A DNA stretch of 64,000 bases from Cupriavidus consociatus (GCF_017814975.1 NZ_JAGIQA010000005.1:283379-347378); one strand, 5' to 3'; positions 9,976-19,734 are shown, numbered from the stretch's first letter. A program made the numbers and translations. The notes: generated by a model not told the origin, from the sequence alone.

Positions 9976-10716
9976 GTGGGTGCCAGATTTGATGCCGCCA
10001 GCGCGATCGGCGGTGTCCTGTACAAGGACGTCAAGCAGGCCATTCTCTCCGCACTGGCGGAGGGCGAGTGGAAGCCGGGTGAAGCCATTCCGTCCGAGCG
10101 CAAGCTGATCGAGCGCTTTGGCGTGTCGATCGGCACGTTGCGCAAGGCGATCGACGAACTGGTGGCCGAAGGCATCATGATCCGGCACCAGGGCCGCGGC
10201 ACCTTCGTCGCCACGCACCGGCAGGAGGATCACTTCTTCCGCTTCTTCCGGATCGTGCGCCAGGATGGCCATCGCGAATATCCGACCGTGCGCCTGGCCA
10301 GGTTCCGGCGCGCGAAGGCCGACAAGGAGGAGGCGGCCGCCCTGGGGCTGGCTGTTGGCGAACCCGTGTTTCGCTTCGCCAATGTCCTGTCGCTGGAAGG
10401 CACGCCGATGATGATCGATGCCATCACCGTGCCGGAGGAGCGCTTCAAGGGCCTGACGGAGAAGCAGCTGCGCGAGCGGCCCAATACGCTCTACAACTTC
10501 TACCAGGATACCTTCGGCATCAATATCATCCGCACCGAAGAGCGGCTGCGCTCGGCGCTGGCCGACGAGGATGACCACGAGCTGCTGGGCGTTGCCGTGG
10601 GCAGCCCGTTGCTGAAGATCCTGCGCGTGGCCTCGTCCTACCACGACGAGCGGATCGAGTACCGCGTGTCACGGCTCGATACCAGCCGGCATGAATTCCT
10701 GTTGTCGCAGCCGTAG
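9976..10716 (+). CDS. suyR: GntR/HutC-family regulator of the sulfolactate genes
   Basis: The protein has 246 residues, a normal HutC length. The start is GTG at 9976, with AGGGA (9964-9968) 7 nt upstream; the longer frame from 9901 would place a clear dyad inside the coding region. Residues 14-80 are a GntR winged helix (PSERKLIERFGVSIGTLRKAIDELVAEG, then RHQGRGTFV). Residues from about 95 onward are a UTRA effector domain, a fold that binds small anions and sugars. It closes the suy operon, so sulfolactate is the plausible effector. A related regulator, SuyR, is known in other suy clusters. The symbol is by context. Confidence 0.72.
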   Translation: MGARFDAASAIGGVLYKDVKQAILSALAEGEWKPGEAIPSERKLIERFGVSIGTLRKAIDELVAEGIMIRHQGRGTFVATHRQEDHFFRFFRIVRQDGHREYPTVRLARFRRAKADKEEAAALGLAVGEPVFRFANVLSLEGTPMMIDAITVPEERFKGLTEKQLRERPNTLYNFYQDTFGINIIRTEERLRSALADEDDHELLGVAVGSPLLKILRVASSYHDERIEYRVSRLDTSRHEFLLSQP

Positions 10717-10775
10717 GGCGTGACGCTTCCGGCATCGAGAGCTATCGACCGGAAGCGCGCCTGGCAGTCCAAAGC

Positions 10776-10810
10776 AAAAAGCCGCGTTCTCTTGCGAGAA
10801 CGCGGCTTTT
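10776..10810. terminator. bidirectional intrinsic terminator
   Basis: A 15-bp stem (GCCGCGTTCTC paired with GAGAACGCGGC, plus flanking A/T pairs) with loop TTGC is bordered by an A-run on the left and TTTT on the right. It can end both the plus-strand GntR transcript and the minus-strand tRNA transcript. Confidence 0.85.
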
Positions 10811-10818
10811 CAAATAGA

Positions 10819-10895
<77 letters not shown>

Positions 10896-10977
10896 AACGA
10901 AGACTGAGATTATACATGGGCTTTCGGCACTGTCAACACCCTCGTACGAAGATTTTTTCGGGGCGCCGGCGTCCATG

Positions 10978-11008
10978 AAAAAACGGCAGGCCGGGGCGGC
11001 CTGCCGTT
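10978..11008 (-). terminator. intrinsic terminator of the MHS transporter gene
   Basis: AACGGCAGGCC (10982-10992), loop GGGGC, GGCCTGCCGTT (10998-11008). On the minus strand the stem is followed by six T residues. It lies 29 bp beyond the stop at 11037. Confidence 0.85.
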
Positions 11009-11036
11009 GTGGTCACGGTCTCGTCCAGCCGACCGT

Positions 11037-12734
11037 TCAGTCGTGGGCGTAGATGTCCACGTCCTTGGTTTCCCGCACGAACAGCGCACCGATCACGAAG
11101 GTGATGGCCGCGATGATGATCGGGTACCACAGGCCGTAGTAGATGTTGCCGTTCTGGGCCACCAGCGCGAACGAGATGGTGGGCAGCAAACCGCCGAACC
11201 AGCCGTTGCCGATATGGTAGGGCAGCGACATCGACGTGTAGCGGATTCGGGTCGGGAACAGCTCCACCAGCATGGCGGCGATCGGGCCGTAGACCATGGT
11301 CACGTAGATCACCAGGATGACCAGGATCACCAGCACCATGATCGTGTTCATCTGCGCCGGGTCGGCCTTGGCCGGGTAGCCGGCGGCGGACATGGCGCCG
11401 CTCACCTCCTTCTTGAACGCCGCGATCTGGGCCTTGCTGGCATCGTCGAAGGCATGGCTGTTGGCAAGCTTGGCGTCGAACGCCTTGATCTCCTTGTCGC
11501 CGATCTTGACCGTTGCCACCGTGCCGGCCGGGGCTTCCACCACTTCATAGCTGGCCGAAGACTGGGCCAGGGTACGCTTGGCGATATCGCACGAGCTGCG
11601 GAAGTCGATCTCGCGGGCGATCGGGCTGCCCTGGAACGAACACTGCTTCGGATCCGCGGTCACCACGATCTGCGCGGTGTGCTGGGCGCGCTCCAGCGCC
11701 GGGTTGGCGTAGTGGGTCAGCGCCTTGAACAGCGGGAAGTAGGTCAGCACGGCCAGCGCGCAGCCCGCCATGATGATCCACTTGCGGCCGATCTTGTCCG
11801 ACAGCGAGCCGAAGAAGATAAAGAACGGCGTGCCGATCACCAGTGCGCCGGCGATCAGCAGGTTGGCCGTCTTGGCATCGACCTTGAGCACCTGCGTCAG
11901 GAAGAACAGCGCGTAGAACTGGCCGGTGTACCAGACCACGGCCTGGCCGGCGGTCAGGCCGAGCAGGGCCAGGATCACGATCTTCAGGTTGCGCCACTGC
12001 GCGAACGACTCGGTCAGCGGAGCCTTGGAGGTCTTGCCCTCGGCCTTCATGCGCTGGAACGCCGGCGATTCATTCATCGACAGCCGGATATAGACCGACA
12101 TCCCCAGCAGCAGGATCGACAGCAGGAACGGGATGCGCCAGCCCCAGACTTCAAAGTTCGGGCCGGTCATCTCGCGGCACAGCAGGATCACGATCAGCGA
12201 CAGGAACAGGCCCAGCGTGGCGGTGGTCTGGATCCACGACGTGTACGCCCCCCGCTTGCCGTGCGGCGCGTGTTCGGCCACGTAGGTGGCGGCACCGCCG
12301 TACTCGCCGCCGAGGGCCAGGCCCTGCAGCATGCGCAAGGCGATCAGGATCACCGGGGCGGCCCAGCCGATGGTGGCAAAGCCGGGCAGCAGGCCGACGA
12401 TGAAGGTCGACAGGCCCATGATCAGGATGGTCACCAGGAAGGTGTACTTGCGCCCGATCATGTCGCCCAGGCGGCCGAACACCAGCGCGCCAAACGGCCG
12501 CACGATAAAGCCGGCGGCAAACGCGAGCAGCGCGAAGATGAAGGCAGAGGTCGGATCCAGGCCGGCGAAGAACTGCTTGGCGATGATCGCCGCCAGCGAG
12601 CCGTAGAGATAAAAGTCGTACCACTCGAACACCGTGCCCAGCGACGAGGCAAGGATCACCTTGCGCTCCTCGCGTGTCATCGGTGCGTTTTGCGCACCCC
12701 CTCCGGGTACCGCAACGTTTTGCACGTTTGCCAT
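11037..12734 (-). CDS. MFS (MHS/ProP-like) transporter with a large periplasmic insertion
   Basis: The protein has 565 residues, about 120 more than a typical MHS transporter. The start at 12734 has GGAGGAG six bases upstream; the track frame extends further but without support. SSLGTVFEWYDFYLYGSLAA and RPFGALVFGRLGDMIGRKYTFL mark the family. The extra length is a soluble segment in the second half (from QHTAQIVVTADPKQCSF through SGAMSAAGYPAKADP), with two Cys residues that could pair in the periplasm, followed by a very hydrophobic helix. Proteins of this size are often annotated as proline/betaine transporters in this group; the substrate is unknown. It is monocistronic, with its own terminator, and ends next to the tRNA. 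Confidence 0.85.
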   Translation of the reverse strand: MANVQNVAVPGGGAQNAPMTREERKVILASSLGTVFEWYDFYLYGSLAAIIAKQFFAGLDPTSAFIFALLAFAAGFIVRPFGALVFGRLGDMIGRKYTFLVTILIMGLSTFIVGLLPGFATIGWAAPVILIALRMLQGLALGGEYGGAATYVAEHAPHGKRGAYTSWIQTTATLGLFLSLIVILLCREMTGPNFEVWGWRIPFLLSILLLGMSVYIRLSMNESPAFQRMKAEGKTSKAPLTESFAQWRNLKIVILALLGLTAGQAVVWYTGQFYALFFLTQVLKVDAKTANLLIAGALVIGTPFFIFFGSLSDKIGRKWIIMAGCALAVLTYFPLFKALTHYANPALERAQHTAQIVVTADPKQCSFQGSPIAREIDFRSSCDIAKRTLAQSSASYEVVEAPAGTVATVKIGDKEIKAFDAKLANSHAFDDASKAQIAAFKKEVSGAMSAAGYPAKADPAQMNTIMVLVILVILVIYVTMVYGPIAAMLVELFPTRIRYTSMSLPYHIGNGWFGGLLPTISFALVAQNGNIYYGLWYPIIIAAITFVIGALFVRETKDVDIYAHD

Positions 12735-12984
12735 CTTGTCTCCTCCGTCTGGAATGGATCTCGGGCAAGGCGCGGCAACATCGCGGAAAAGGCCCGTGCC
12801 GCTGGCCGGGAGCCTGAGTTGCAGTGGATTGTGGTTCGCGAAACTTACTGAGTTCTGACAGATTTGGGCGCGCAAGTGCCAAAAATGTCGGGGTATACGC
12901 TAGCCGATTTCAGGGCAGCGCTTGCTGCGGTGCAGCCAGCTTTAGCTTCACATGGCATTGCCGCGCGGGCTCGCCGGCATATCG

Positions 12985-13314
12985 CTATGCAGCATCGGAG
13001 CCCGGCCCGCGCAAGGCTCCCTGCGAAGGCAGGGGGGCGGGCGCGACAGCGTCGTCGGGGGCTTCGTCGGCGCGGTTCATGCGCCAGGCGTACAGGGCCG
13101 CCATCAGCACGTAGACCACCAGCGCCCCCTGGGCGCCCACCCAGAACGAGAACGGCCAGCCGAAAAAGTCAAAGCGCAGCTCGCGCGCAAACCACGCCAC
13201 CACGAAGGTCACTATGAACCAGACCGCCAGCAGCCCGGCGATCCAGCGCAGGTTGAGGTGCCAGGCCTGGCGCTGGCGTGCTTCGGCGAGGTCAGGGGCG
13301 GGCACGTCGTTCAT
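12985..13314 (-). CDS. DUF4212 small membrane protein (sodium/solute symporter small subunit)
   Basis: The protein has 109 residues and two transmembrane helices. The segment RFDFFGWPFSFWVGAQGALVVYVLMAALYAWRMNRAD is the characteristic DUF4212 pattern. Such proteins are normally encoded immediately before a large SSS-family symporter and act as its small subunit. Here the next gene downstream is an MHS transporter after a 250-bp gap, and no SSS gene is present. The start overlaps the kinase stop by four bases, so all three genes (regulator, kinase, DUF4212) form one operon. The C-terminal tail is Pro/Ala rich. It may assist a symporter encoded elsewhere or act with the kinase (inference). Confidence 0.8.
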   Translation of the reverse strand: MNDVPAPDLAEARQRQAWHLNLRWIAGLLAVWFIVTFVVAWFARELRFDFFGWPFSFWVGAQGALVVYVLMAALYAWRMNRADEAPDDAVAPAPLPSQGALRGPGSDAA

Positions 13315-14864
13315 AAGGTCGAAGTTACGGTCGGGCGGCGCAGTGTCACGCGGAAGTGCGCGCCGGCCAGGCGCGGCGCTTGCTGATAGACGTGGTCGGA
13401 AATCTGCACATCGCCGCCGTGCTGCTGCACGATCTCGCGCACGATGGCCAGGCCCAGCCCGCTGCCTTCGGTATTGGTGCCGAGCACGCGGTAGAAGCGC
13501 TCCATCACGCGTTCGCGCTCGGCCGGCGCAATGCCTGGGCCGGTGTCTTCCACATCCAGGTAGGCAAACGGCTCGAAGGCATCGGCGCTGACGCGCACCG
13601 TCGCGTGCCCGCCGCGCGGCGTGTAGCGGATGGCATTGTCGAGCAGGTTGTTGAGCATCTCGGTCAGCATCAGCCGGTTGCCGAGTACGGTCACCGGATG
13701 GTCGTCCGCTTCCAGCCCCAGGTCGATGTCGCGCGCCCAGGCTTGCGGCAGCCAGTCCTTGACCACCTCGCGCGCGAGTGCGCCCAGGTCGAGCTCGCCC
13801 ATGCCGCCGGCGCCGGCCAGGTTTTCCATGCGCGCCAGCGACAGCAGCTGCGTGACCAGGTGCGCGGTGCGCTCGGAGCTGCCGGCGATCTGCGCCAGCG
13901 AGCGCCGCAGCTCTTCCGGTGACTGCTCGCGCTGCGCCAGCTCGGCCTGCATGCGCAGCCCCGCCAGCGGTGTCTTCATCTGGTGCGCGGCATCGGCGAT
14001 AAAGCGCTTCTGCGTCTGCACCGACTGGTCCAGCCGCGCCAGCAGGTCGTTGAACGATCCTACCAGAGGCGTGATCTCCTGCGGTGCCGCGCGTTCGTCG
14101 ATGGGACTGGTGTCGCCCGGGTTGCGCGCGCGGATGCGCTGCTGGATCGCGGTCAGCGGCGCCAGCCCGCGCGAGAGCCCGAACCACACCAGCACTACCG
14201 CCAGCGGCAGGATCACGAACTGGGGCAGGATCACGCCCTTGATGATCTCGTTGGCCAGGCGCGCGCGCTTGTCGAGTGTTTCGGCCACCTGCACCAGTAC
14301 CGGCTGGTTGCCGCTGACTTGGCGCAGGTCGACATAGGTGTAGGCCACCCGCACATCGTTGCCGGCGACGCGGTCGTCGCGCAGCGACACCAGGCCGGCG
14401 TGGCCCTGGTCCTCTTCCGACGGCAGCGGCAGGTCGTGGTCGCCGGCGATGAATTCGCCGCGCTTGCCGACCACCTGGTAATAGATATTGTCGGTCTCGT
14501 CCGCACGCAGGATCTCGCGTGCCGACAGGGGCAACTGCAGCGTGACGCGGCCGTTGACCTCGCGCAACTGTTGCGACAGCACGATGGCGCTGGCTTCCAG
14601 CGCCCGGTCGAACGGCCCGTTGGCGATCGATTTGGCCACCAGGTAAGTCACCGCGATGCTCATTGGCCACAGCAGCAGCAGCGGCGCCAGCATCCAGTCG
14701 AGGATCTCGCCGAACAGCGAGCGCGGCGCGGGCGTGGCGGTGCTTTCCTCCAGGTGCGGCAAGGCGTCGGCCAGTTCCTGGTCGGCGGTGCCCGGCGGCG
14801 TGGCAGGGGAGGGTGGCGGCACGGCGCGGTGCGCGCGCCGCCAGGGCAGTTGCAGCAGGCTCAT
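13311..14864 (-). CDS. Two-component sensor histidine kinase, TctE-like
   Basis: The kinase has 517 residues. A Pro-rich cytoplasmic N-terminus (about 55 residues) precedes transmembrane helix 1 (LAPLLLLWPMSIAVTYLV). A periplasmic 2CSK_N-type sensor domain of about 125 residues follows, then helix 2 near 210-230 and a HAMP-like linker. The H-box is FIADAAHQMKTPLAGLRMQ with phospho-acceptor His294. The N-box NNLLDNAIRYTPRGG and the G boxes DTGPGI and GSGLGLAIV complete the ATPase. The upstream gene is its response regulator. TctDE systems sense tricarboxylates, and the small symporter subunit downstream fits control of carboxylate uptake (inference). Confidence 0.88.
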   Translation of the reverse strand: MSLLQLPWRRAHRAVPPPSPATPPGTADQELADALPHLEESTATPAPRSLFGEILDWMLAPLLLLWPMSIAVTYLVAKSIANGPFDRALEASAIVLSQQLREVNGRVTLQLPLSAREILRADETDNIYYQVVGKRGEFIAGDHDLPLPSEEDQGHAGLVSLRDDRVAGNDVRVAYTYVDLRQVSGNQPVLVQVAETLDKRARLANEIIKGVILPQFVILPLAVVLVWFGLSRGLAPLTAIQQRIRARNPGDTSPIDERAAPQEITPLVGSFNDLLARLDQSVQTQKRFIADAAHQMKTPLAGLRMQAELAQREQSPEELRRSLAQIAGSSERTAHLVTQLLSLARMENLAGAGGMGELDLGALAREVVKDWLPQAWARDIDLGLEADDHPVTVLGNRLMLTEMLNNLLDNAIRYTPRGGHATVRVSADAFEPFAYLDVEDTGPGIAPAERERVMERFYRVLGTNTEGSGLGLAIVREIVQQHGGDVQISDHVYQQAPRLAGAHFRVTLRRPTVTSTL

Positions 14865-14930
14865 CTCGACGTTTGTCGCTCGGGTGCGGTCGTGCTCGCC
14901 TGCAAGGGTGGGGCTAAGGGACGGGCCGCG

Positions 14931-15620
14931 TCAATGCTGCGCGGCCACGGCCGGCTGGAATTTTTCCAGGCAATAACCCAGGCCGCGTACCGTGGCGATG
15001 CGGATGCCGCCCACCTCGATCTTCTTGCGCAGGCGGTGCACGTAGACTTCGATGGCGTTGTTGCTGACTTCCTCGCCCCACTCGCACAAATGGTCGACCA
15101 GCTGTTCCTTGGACACCAGCCGGCCACAGCGCGTCAGCAGGATCTCCAGCAGGCCGATCTCGCGCGCCGACAGGTCCAGCATCTGTTCGTTCAGGTAGGC
15201 GATGCGGCCGACCTGGTCGAAGGCCAGCGGCCCGTGCCGCATCAGCGTGGCGCCGCCGCCGGCGCCGCGGCGCACCAGCGCGCGCACGCGCGCTTCCAGC
15301 TCGGACAGCGCGAAAGGCTTGGCCATGTAGTCGTCGGCGCCCAGGTCCAGGCCCTTGACGCGCTCGTCGACGCTGTCGGCCGCGGTCAGGATCAGGACCG
15401 GCAGCATCGCGCCGCGGGCGCGCAGGCGCTTGAGCACCTCCAGGCCGGACATGCGCGGCAGTCCCAGGTCCAGGATCAGCAGGTCGAAGGTCTGGGTCGA
15501 CAGGGCCGAGTCGGCGCCCAGCCCGTCGGCAACATGGTCGACGGCATAGCCCGAGTGACGTAGCGAGCGCGTCAGGCCATCGGCCAGCGTGTCGTCATCT
15601 TCGGCGATCAGAATACGCAT
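14931..15620 (-). CDS. OmpR/PhoB-family response regulator, TctD-like
   Basis: The regulator has 229 residues, starting at the ATG at 15620 with GGAGAC upstream. The receiver domain begins MRILIAEDDDTLADGL with the acidic pocket; LLILDLGLPRMSG carries the phospho-acceptor Asp near 51, and the conserved Lys is in YMAKPFALSEL. A winged-helix output domain follows (LDLSAREIGLLEILLTRCGRLVSKEQL to RLRKKIEVGGIRIATVRGLGY). It is the first gene of the operon, 66 bp before the kinase, and its promoter region faces that of recA across 226 bp. Confidence 0.88.
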   Translation of the reverse strand: MRILIAEDDDTLADGLTRSLRHSGYAVDHVADGLGADSALSTQTFDLLILDLGLPRMSGLEVLKRLRARGAMLPVLILTAADSVDERVKGLDLGADDYMAKPFALSELEARVRALVRRGAGGGATLMRHGPLAFDQVGRIAYLNEQMLDLSAREIGLLEILLTRCGRLVSKEQLVDHLCEWGEEVSNNAIEVYVHRLRKKIEVGGIRIATVRGLGYCLEKFQPAVAAQH

Positions 15621-15686
15621 GGTTGTCTCCACCTGGCCGGCATAGCCGGGCGCCCGCGGAATGGGCGCGATGGGGCTTGCCAAGCA

Positions 15687-15706
15687 TACTGTTTTTTTAT
15701 ACAGTA
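15687..15706. promoter_or_regulatory. LexA (SOS) box upstream of recA
   Basis: TACTGTTTTTTTATACAGTA has the CTGT-N8-ACAG core with perfect outer TA symmetry, matching the proteobacterial LexA consensus very closely. It lies 141 bp before the recA ATG and 67 bp before the divergent response-regulator start, so it could also influence that gene. Confidence 0.9.
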
Positions 15707-15846
15707 CCCGCACATTCCGCTGGGGCCGCCCGGGATGCTTCCTGAGTGGCGGCCGCGCGGACAGCCGGGCCGGCGCTGGAGCCGGCAAAAAGCCGGTGCC
15801 GCGCCACATGCGGCCTATTTATACACCATTTGATTCAAGGACGACC

Positions 15847-16902
15847 ATGGACGACAAGAAGGCAGGTGCCGGCGTGAGCGCCGAGAAGCAGAAGGCGCTT
15901 GCCGCCGCGCTCTCCCAGATCGAGAAGCAGTTCGGCAAGGGCTCGATCATGCGCCTGGGCGACGGCGAGGTCGAGAAGGACATCCAGGTGGTGTCCACCG
16001 GTTCGCTCGGCCTGGACATCGCACTTGGCGTCGGCGGCCTGCCGCGCGGCCGCGTGGTCGAGATCTATGGTCCGGAATCGTCGGGCAAGACCACGCTGAC
16101 GCTGCAGGTCGTGGCCGAGATGCAGAAGCTGGGCGGCACCTGCGCCTTTATCGACGCCGAGCACGCGCTGGATGTCAGCTACGCCGGCAAGCTGGGCGTG
16201 AACGTCGGCGACCTGCTGATCTCGCAGCCGGACACCGGCGAGCAGGCGCTGGAAATCACCGACGCGCTGGTGCGCTCGGGCTCGATCGACCTGATCGTGA
16301 TCGACTCGGTGGCCGCGCTGGTGCCCAAGGCCGAAATCGAAGGCGAAATGGGCGACTCGCTGCCCGGCCTGCAGGCCCGCCTGATGAGCCAGGCGCTGCG
16401 CAAGCTGACCGGCACCATCAAGCGCACCAACTGCCTGGTGATCTTCATCAACCAGATCCGCATGAAGATCGGCGTGATGTTTGGCTCGCCGGAAACCACC
16501 ACCGGCGGCAACGCGCTGAAGTTCTACGCCTCGGTGCGCCTGGATATCCGCCGCATCGGCTCGATCAAGAAGGGCGACGACGTCATCGGCAACGAGACCA
16601 AGGTCAAGGTGGTCAAGAACAAGGTCTCGCCGCCGTTCCGCGAAGCCTTCTTCGACATCCTGTACGGCCAGGGCATCTCCCGCCAGGGCGAGATCATCGA
16701 CCTGGGCGTGGACGCCAAGATCGTCGAGAAGTCGGGCGCATGGTACAGCTACAACGGCGACAAGATCGGCCAGGGCAAGGACAACGCGCGCGAATACCTG
16801 CGCGAGAACCCGGACATCGCCGAAGAGATCGAGAACAAGGTGCGTGCCGCGCTGGGCGTGGCGCCGACCAACGTCGTGCCGGCCGAAGTGCTGGAAGACT
16901 GA
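15847..16902 (+). CDS. recA: Recombinase A
   Basis: RecA has 351 residues, the usual length. The ATG at 15847 is preceded by AAGGA (15837-15841); a longer upstream frame covers the SOS box and is not coding. Walker A is GPESSGKT (75-82). Walker B ([10 protein letters not shown]) and the DNA-binding loops ([22 protein letters not shown] and [27 protein letters not shown]) are intact. It forms ATP-dependent filaments on single-stranded DNA for homologous recombination and LexA cleavage. A LexA box upstream predicts SOS induction, and an intrinsic terminator separates it from recX. Confidence 0.98.
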   Translation: MDDKKAGAGVSAEKQKALAAALSQIEKQFGKGSIMRLGDGEVEKDIQVVSTGSLGLDIALGVGGLPRGRVVEIYGPESSGKTTLTLQVVAEMQKLGGTCAFIDAEHALDVSYAGKLGVNVGDLLISQPDTGEQALEITDALVRSGSIDLIVIDSVAALVPKAEIEGEMGDSLPGLQARLMSQALRKLTGTIKRTNCLVIFINQIRMKIGVMFGSPETTTGGNALKFYASVRLDIRRIGSIKKGDDVIGNETKVKVVKNKVSPPFREAFFDILYGQGISRQGEIIDLGVDAKIVEKSGAWYSYNGDKIGQGKDNAREYLRENPDIAEEIENKVRAALGVAPTNVVPAEVLED

Positions 16903-16932
16903 GCGCCGGCCAGCCGCTGGAGCAACCGGAAG

Positions 16933-16964
16933 GGCCGGGGCATCGCCGATGCGCCGGCCTTTTT
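16933..16964 (+). terminator. recA intrinsic terminator
   Basis: The stem has outer GGCCGG (16933-16938) paired with CCGGCC (16954-16959) and inner GCATCG paired with CGATGC, a single C loop and one G/G mismatch. TTTTT follows at 16960-16964. recX begins 34 bp later and would need read-through or its own promoter. Confidence 0.85.
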
Positions 16965-16997
16965 GTTTCGGCCCACGGTGGAAACTTCACGACCTCA

Positions 16998-17468
16998 ATG
17001 GCCACCCGTCCCCCCCTGTCCCTGAAGGCCCGCGCCGTCGGCTACCTGTCCCGCCGCGAGCACAGCCGGGCCGAGCTGGCGCGCAAGCTGGCGCCCCATG
17101 CCGAATCGCCGGAGCAGCTCGAGCAGCTGCTCGATGCGCTCGAGCGCGAGAACTGGCTGTCCAACCAGCGCTTTGCCGACAGCCTGGTCCATCGCCGCGG
17201 CGCCCGCTATGGCGCGGCGAGGGTGATGCAGGAAGCCAAGATCCACAAGCTGGACAGCGAACAGCTGGGCGAGCTGCAGGAAAGGCTGCGCGCCACCGAG
17301 TCCGAGCGTGCCCGCGAGGTCTGGCGCAAGCGTTTCGGCGTGCCGCCGGAGTCGCCGGAGGCGCGTGCCAAGCAGATCCGCTTCATGGTGGCGCGAGGAT
17401 TCTCCCGCGCGGTGGTCAGCAAGATCATCCAGGGGGCTGACGAAGCGTACGGCGACGACGATGCGTAG
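16998..17468 (+). CDS. recX: Regulatory protein RecX
   Basis: RecX has 156 residues and starts MATRPPLSLKARAVGYLSRREHSRAELARKL, the first of its three-helix repeats. QRFADSLVHRRGARYGAARVMQEAKIHKL and VARGFSRAVVSKII are the later ones. It binds RecA filaments and limits their extension or activity. It lies 95 bp after recA, behind a strong terminator, as in many proteobacteria where recX is expressed at low level by read-through. No clear ribosome binding site is visible before the ATG. Confidence 0.93.
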   Translation: MATRPPLSLKARAVGYLSRREHSRAELARKLAPHAESPEQLEQLLDALERENWLSNQRFADSLVHRRGARYGAARVMQEAKIHKLDSEQLGELQERLRATESERAREVWRKRFGVPPESPEARAKQIRFMVARGFSRAVVSKIIQGADEAYGDDDA

Positions 17469-17669
17469 GCGTGCGGTATCGTCCGCTTGCCGGGGCATTA
17501 CCTGCACTGGCATCAGGGGTGTATTGACGCCCTGGTCGCCCGACAATGCGGCGCGACAGTCGCCGCACAAGGATGTTCCCGGTCAAGCCAGCGCGGCATG
17601 TTAAACTCCCCGGGTTATTCGGTGCCCCGGCGCCGCCGTTCCCAAGCCCCCCAGTATTCCAGCCTGGCC

Positions 17670-18377
17670 ATGCCTCTGTCCCAGCCCGTCAACCGCTCCT
17701 TGCGCCACCGCCGTGCCATCACGGCCGAGGCGTACCAGAGAGAGGACGGCCTGTGGGATGTCGAGGTGCGCCTGACCGACACCAAGCCCCGTGATATCGA
17801 ACTTGCCGGCGACCGTATCCGCCCGGTGGGCCAGCCCCTGCACGACCTGTGGCTGCGCGTCACGATCAACGAGGACATGACGGTGCTGGATGCCGAGGCC
17901 TGCTCCGACTGGGTGCCGTACCCGTCGCAGTGCGACACCATCGGCCCGGCCTACCGCAAGCTGATCGGCCTGAACCTGCGCAAGGGCTTCCGCAAGGCGG
18001 TGCGCGAGCGCCTGGGCGGCATCAACGGCTGCTCCCACCTGACCGAAGCCGCCGGCGTGCTGCCCAGCACCGCGATCCAGGCGTTTGCCGGCGAAGTCAT
18101 CAGTATCCGCGACAACGGCGAGGACGATCCGAATCCGGAGCCGCCCTATCAGTTGCACGGCTGCCATGCGCTGCGTTTCGACGGCGAGGTGGTCCGTGAG
18201 TTTTACCCGCGCTGGTATGGTCACCAGCCGACGCCCAAGTCAAGGGCCGAGGCCGCACCTGCCGTCGCACCCGCGCCTCGGGCGCCCGCCGTGGCCAATG
18301 GCGACCGCGGTGGTCAAGCCAACGACGACGGCAACGAAGCTGTCCCGGCCGACAGGCCAACCGGTACTTCCGGCTGA
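17670..18377 (+). CDS. DUF2889 family protein
   Basis: The protein has 235 residues and matches the DUF2889 family: [50 protein letters not shown] and [22 protein letters not shown]. The function is unknown. The His in GCSHL and the Cys residues are conserved in family members as I recall them. The C-terminal 60 residues are a disordered Ala/Pro/Asn-rich tail. The ATG at 17670 fits the domain start; an in-frame ATG at 17599 is possible but adds a basic, low-complexity leader. It sits alone between recX and sucC. Confidence 0.75.
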   Translation: MPLSQPVNRSLRHRRAITAEAYQREDGLWDVEVRLTDTKPRDIELAGDRIRPVGQPLHDLWLRVTINEDMTVLDAEACSDWVPYPSQCDTIGPAYRKLIGLNLRKGFRKAVRERLGGINGCSHLTEAAGVLPSTAIQAFAGEVISIRDNGEDDPNPEPPYQLHGCHALRFDGEVVREFYPRWYGHQPTPKSRAEAAPAVAPAPRAPAVANGDRGGQANDDGNEAVPADRPTGTSG

Positions 18378-18468
18378 TTCTCAGGATCAGCCAGCCAGAC
18401 GAGAGAGTTCGTCTCCTTTTTCAGATTCTTCCCTTCTACCTTTTACGCCTACCCGAAAGGAAACACGC

Positions 18469-19635
18469 ATGAATATCCATGAGTATCAAGGCAAGGAAAT
18501 CCTGCGCAAATACAATGTGCCGGTTCCGCGCGGCATTCCCGCGTTCTCGGTTGACGAGGCCCTGAAGGCCGCAGAACAGCTCGGCGGCCCGGTGTGGGTT
18601 GTCAAGGCTCAGATTCATGCGGGCGGCCGCGGCAAGGGCGGCGGCGTCAAGGTTGCCAAGAGCATCGAAGACGTCAAGACCTATGCCTCGAACATCCTGG
18701 GCATGCAGCTGGTCACGCACCAGACCGGTCCGGAAGGCAAGAAGGTCAACCGCCTGCTGATCGAAGAAGGCGCCGACATCAAGAAGGAACTGTACGTTTC
18801 GCTGGTGGTGGACCGCGTTTCGCAGAAGATCGCGCTGATGGCGTCGAGCGAAGGCGGCATGGACATCGAAGAAGTCGCTGCCCACACCCCGGAAAAGATC
18901 CACACCCTGATCATCGAGCCGTCGACCGGCCTGACCGACGCTGACGCCGACGACATCGCCCGCAAGATCGGCGTGCCCGACGCTTCGGTTGCCCAGGCTC
19001 GCCAGGCCCTGCAAGGCCTGTACAAGGCGTTCTACGACACCGACGCTTCGCTGGCCGAAATCAACCCGCTGATCCTGACCGGCGAAGGCAAGGTCATCGC
19101 GCTGGACGCCAAGTTCAACTTCGACTCGAACGCGCTGTTCCGTCATCCGGAAATCGTCGCCTACCGCGACCTGGATGAAGAAGACGCCAACGAAATCGAA
19201 GCCTCGAAGTTCGACCTGGCCTACATCTCGCTGGACGGCAACATCGGCTGCCTGGTGAACGGCGCCGGCCTGGCCATGGCCACCATGGACACCATCAAGC
19301 TGTTCGGCGGCGAGCCGGCCAACTTCCTCGACGTGGGCGGCGGTGCCACCACCGAGAAGGTGACCGAAGCCTTCAAGCTGATGCTGAGCAACAAGAACGT
19401 GCAGGCCATCCTGGTCAACATCTTCGGCGGCATCATGCGTTGCGACGTGATCGCCGAAGGCGTGATCTCGGCCTCGAAGGCCGTGTCGCTGAACGTGCCG
19501 CTGGTCGTGCGCATGAAGGGCACCAACGAAGATCTCGGCAAGAAGATGCTGGCCGAATCGGGCCTGCCCATCATCGCCGCCGACACGATGGAAGAAGCCG
19601 CCCAGAAGGTGGTGGCCGCTGCCGCTGGCAAGTAA
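18469..19635 (+). CDS. sucC: Succinyl-CoA synthetase (ADP-forming) beta subunit
   Basis: The protein has 388 residues, the standard length. GAAAGGAA precedes the ATG at 18469. The ATP-grasp domain starts [38 protein letters not shown] is the nucleotide-binding loop; [32 protein letters not shown] carries metal ligands; and the C-terminal flavodoxin-like domain has [18 protein letters not shown]. With SucD it makes ATP from succinyl-CoA in the TCA cycle. Codon use is strongly biased (nearly all preferred codons), as expected for a highly expressed gene. Confidence 0.97.
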   Translation: MNIHEYQGKEILRKYNVPVPRGIPAFSVDEALKAAEQLGGPVWVVKAQIHAGGRGKGGGVKVAKSIEDVKTYASNILGMQLVTHQTGPEGKKVNRLLIEEGADIKKELYVSLVVDRVSQKIALMASSEGGMDIEEVAAHTPEKIHTLIIEPSTGLTDADADDIARKIGVPDASVAQARQALQGLYKAFYDTDASLAEINPLILTGEGKVIALDAKFNFDSNALFRHPEIVAYRDLDEEDANEIEASKFDLAYISLDGNIGCLVNGAGLAMATMDTIKLFGGEPANFLDVGGGATTEKVTEAFKLMLSNKNVQAILVNIFGGIMRCDVIAEGVISASKAVSLNVPLVVRMKGTNEDLGKKMLAESGLPIIAADTMEEAAQKVVAAAAGK

Positions 19636-19734
19636 GCCGTCGCACGAACGCAACCATACGCGAACGCGAGCCGTGCGCAGGCGCTCCCTTGAGCCCCTGT
19701 GCGCGCCGCTCGTAGCCAAGCAAAGGATTACAGC

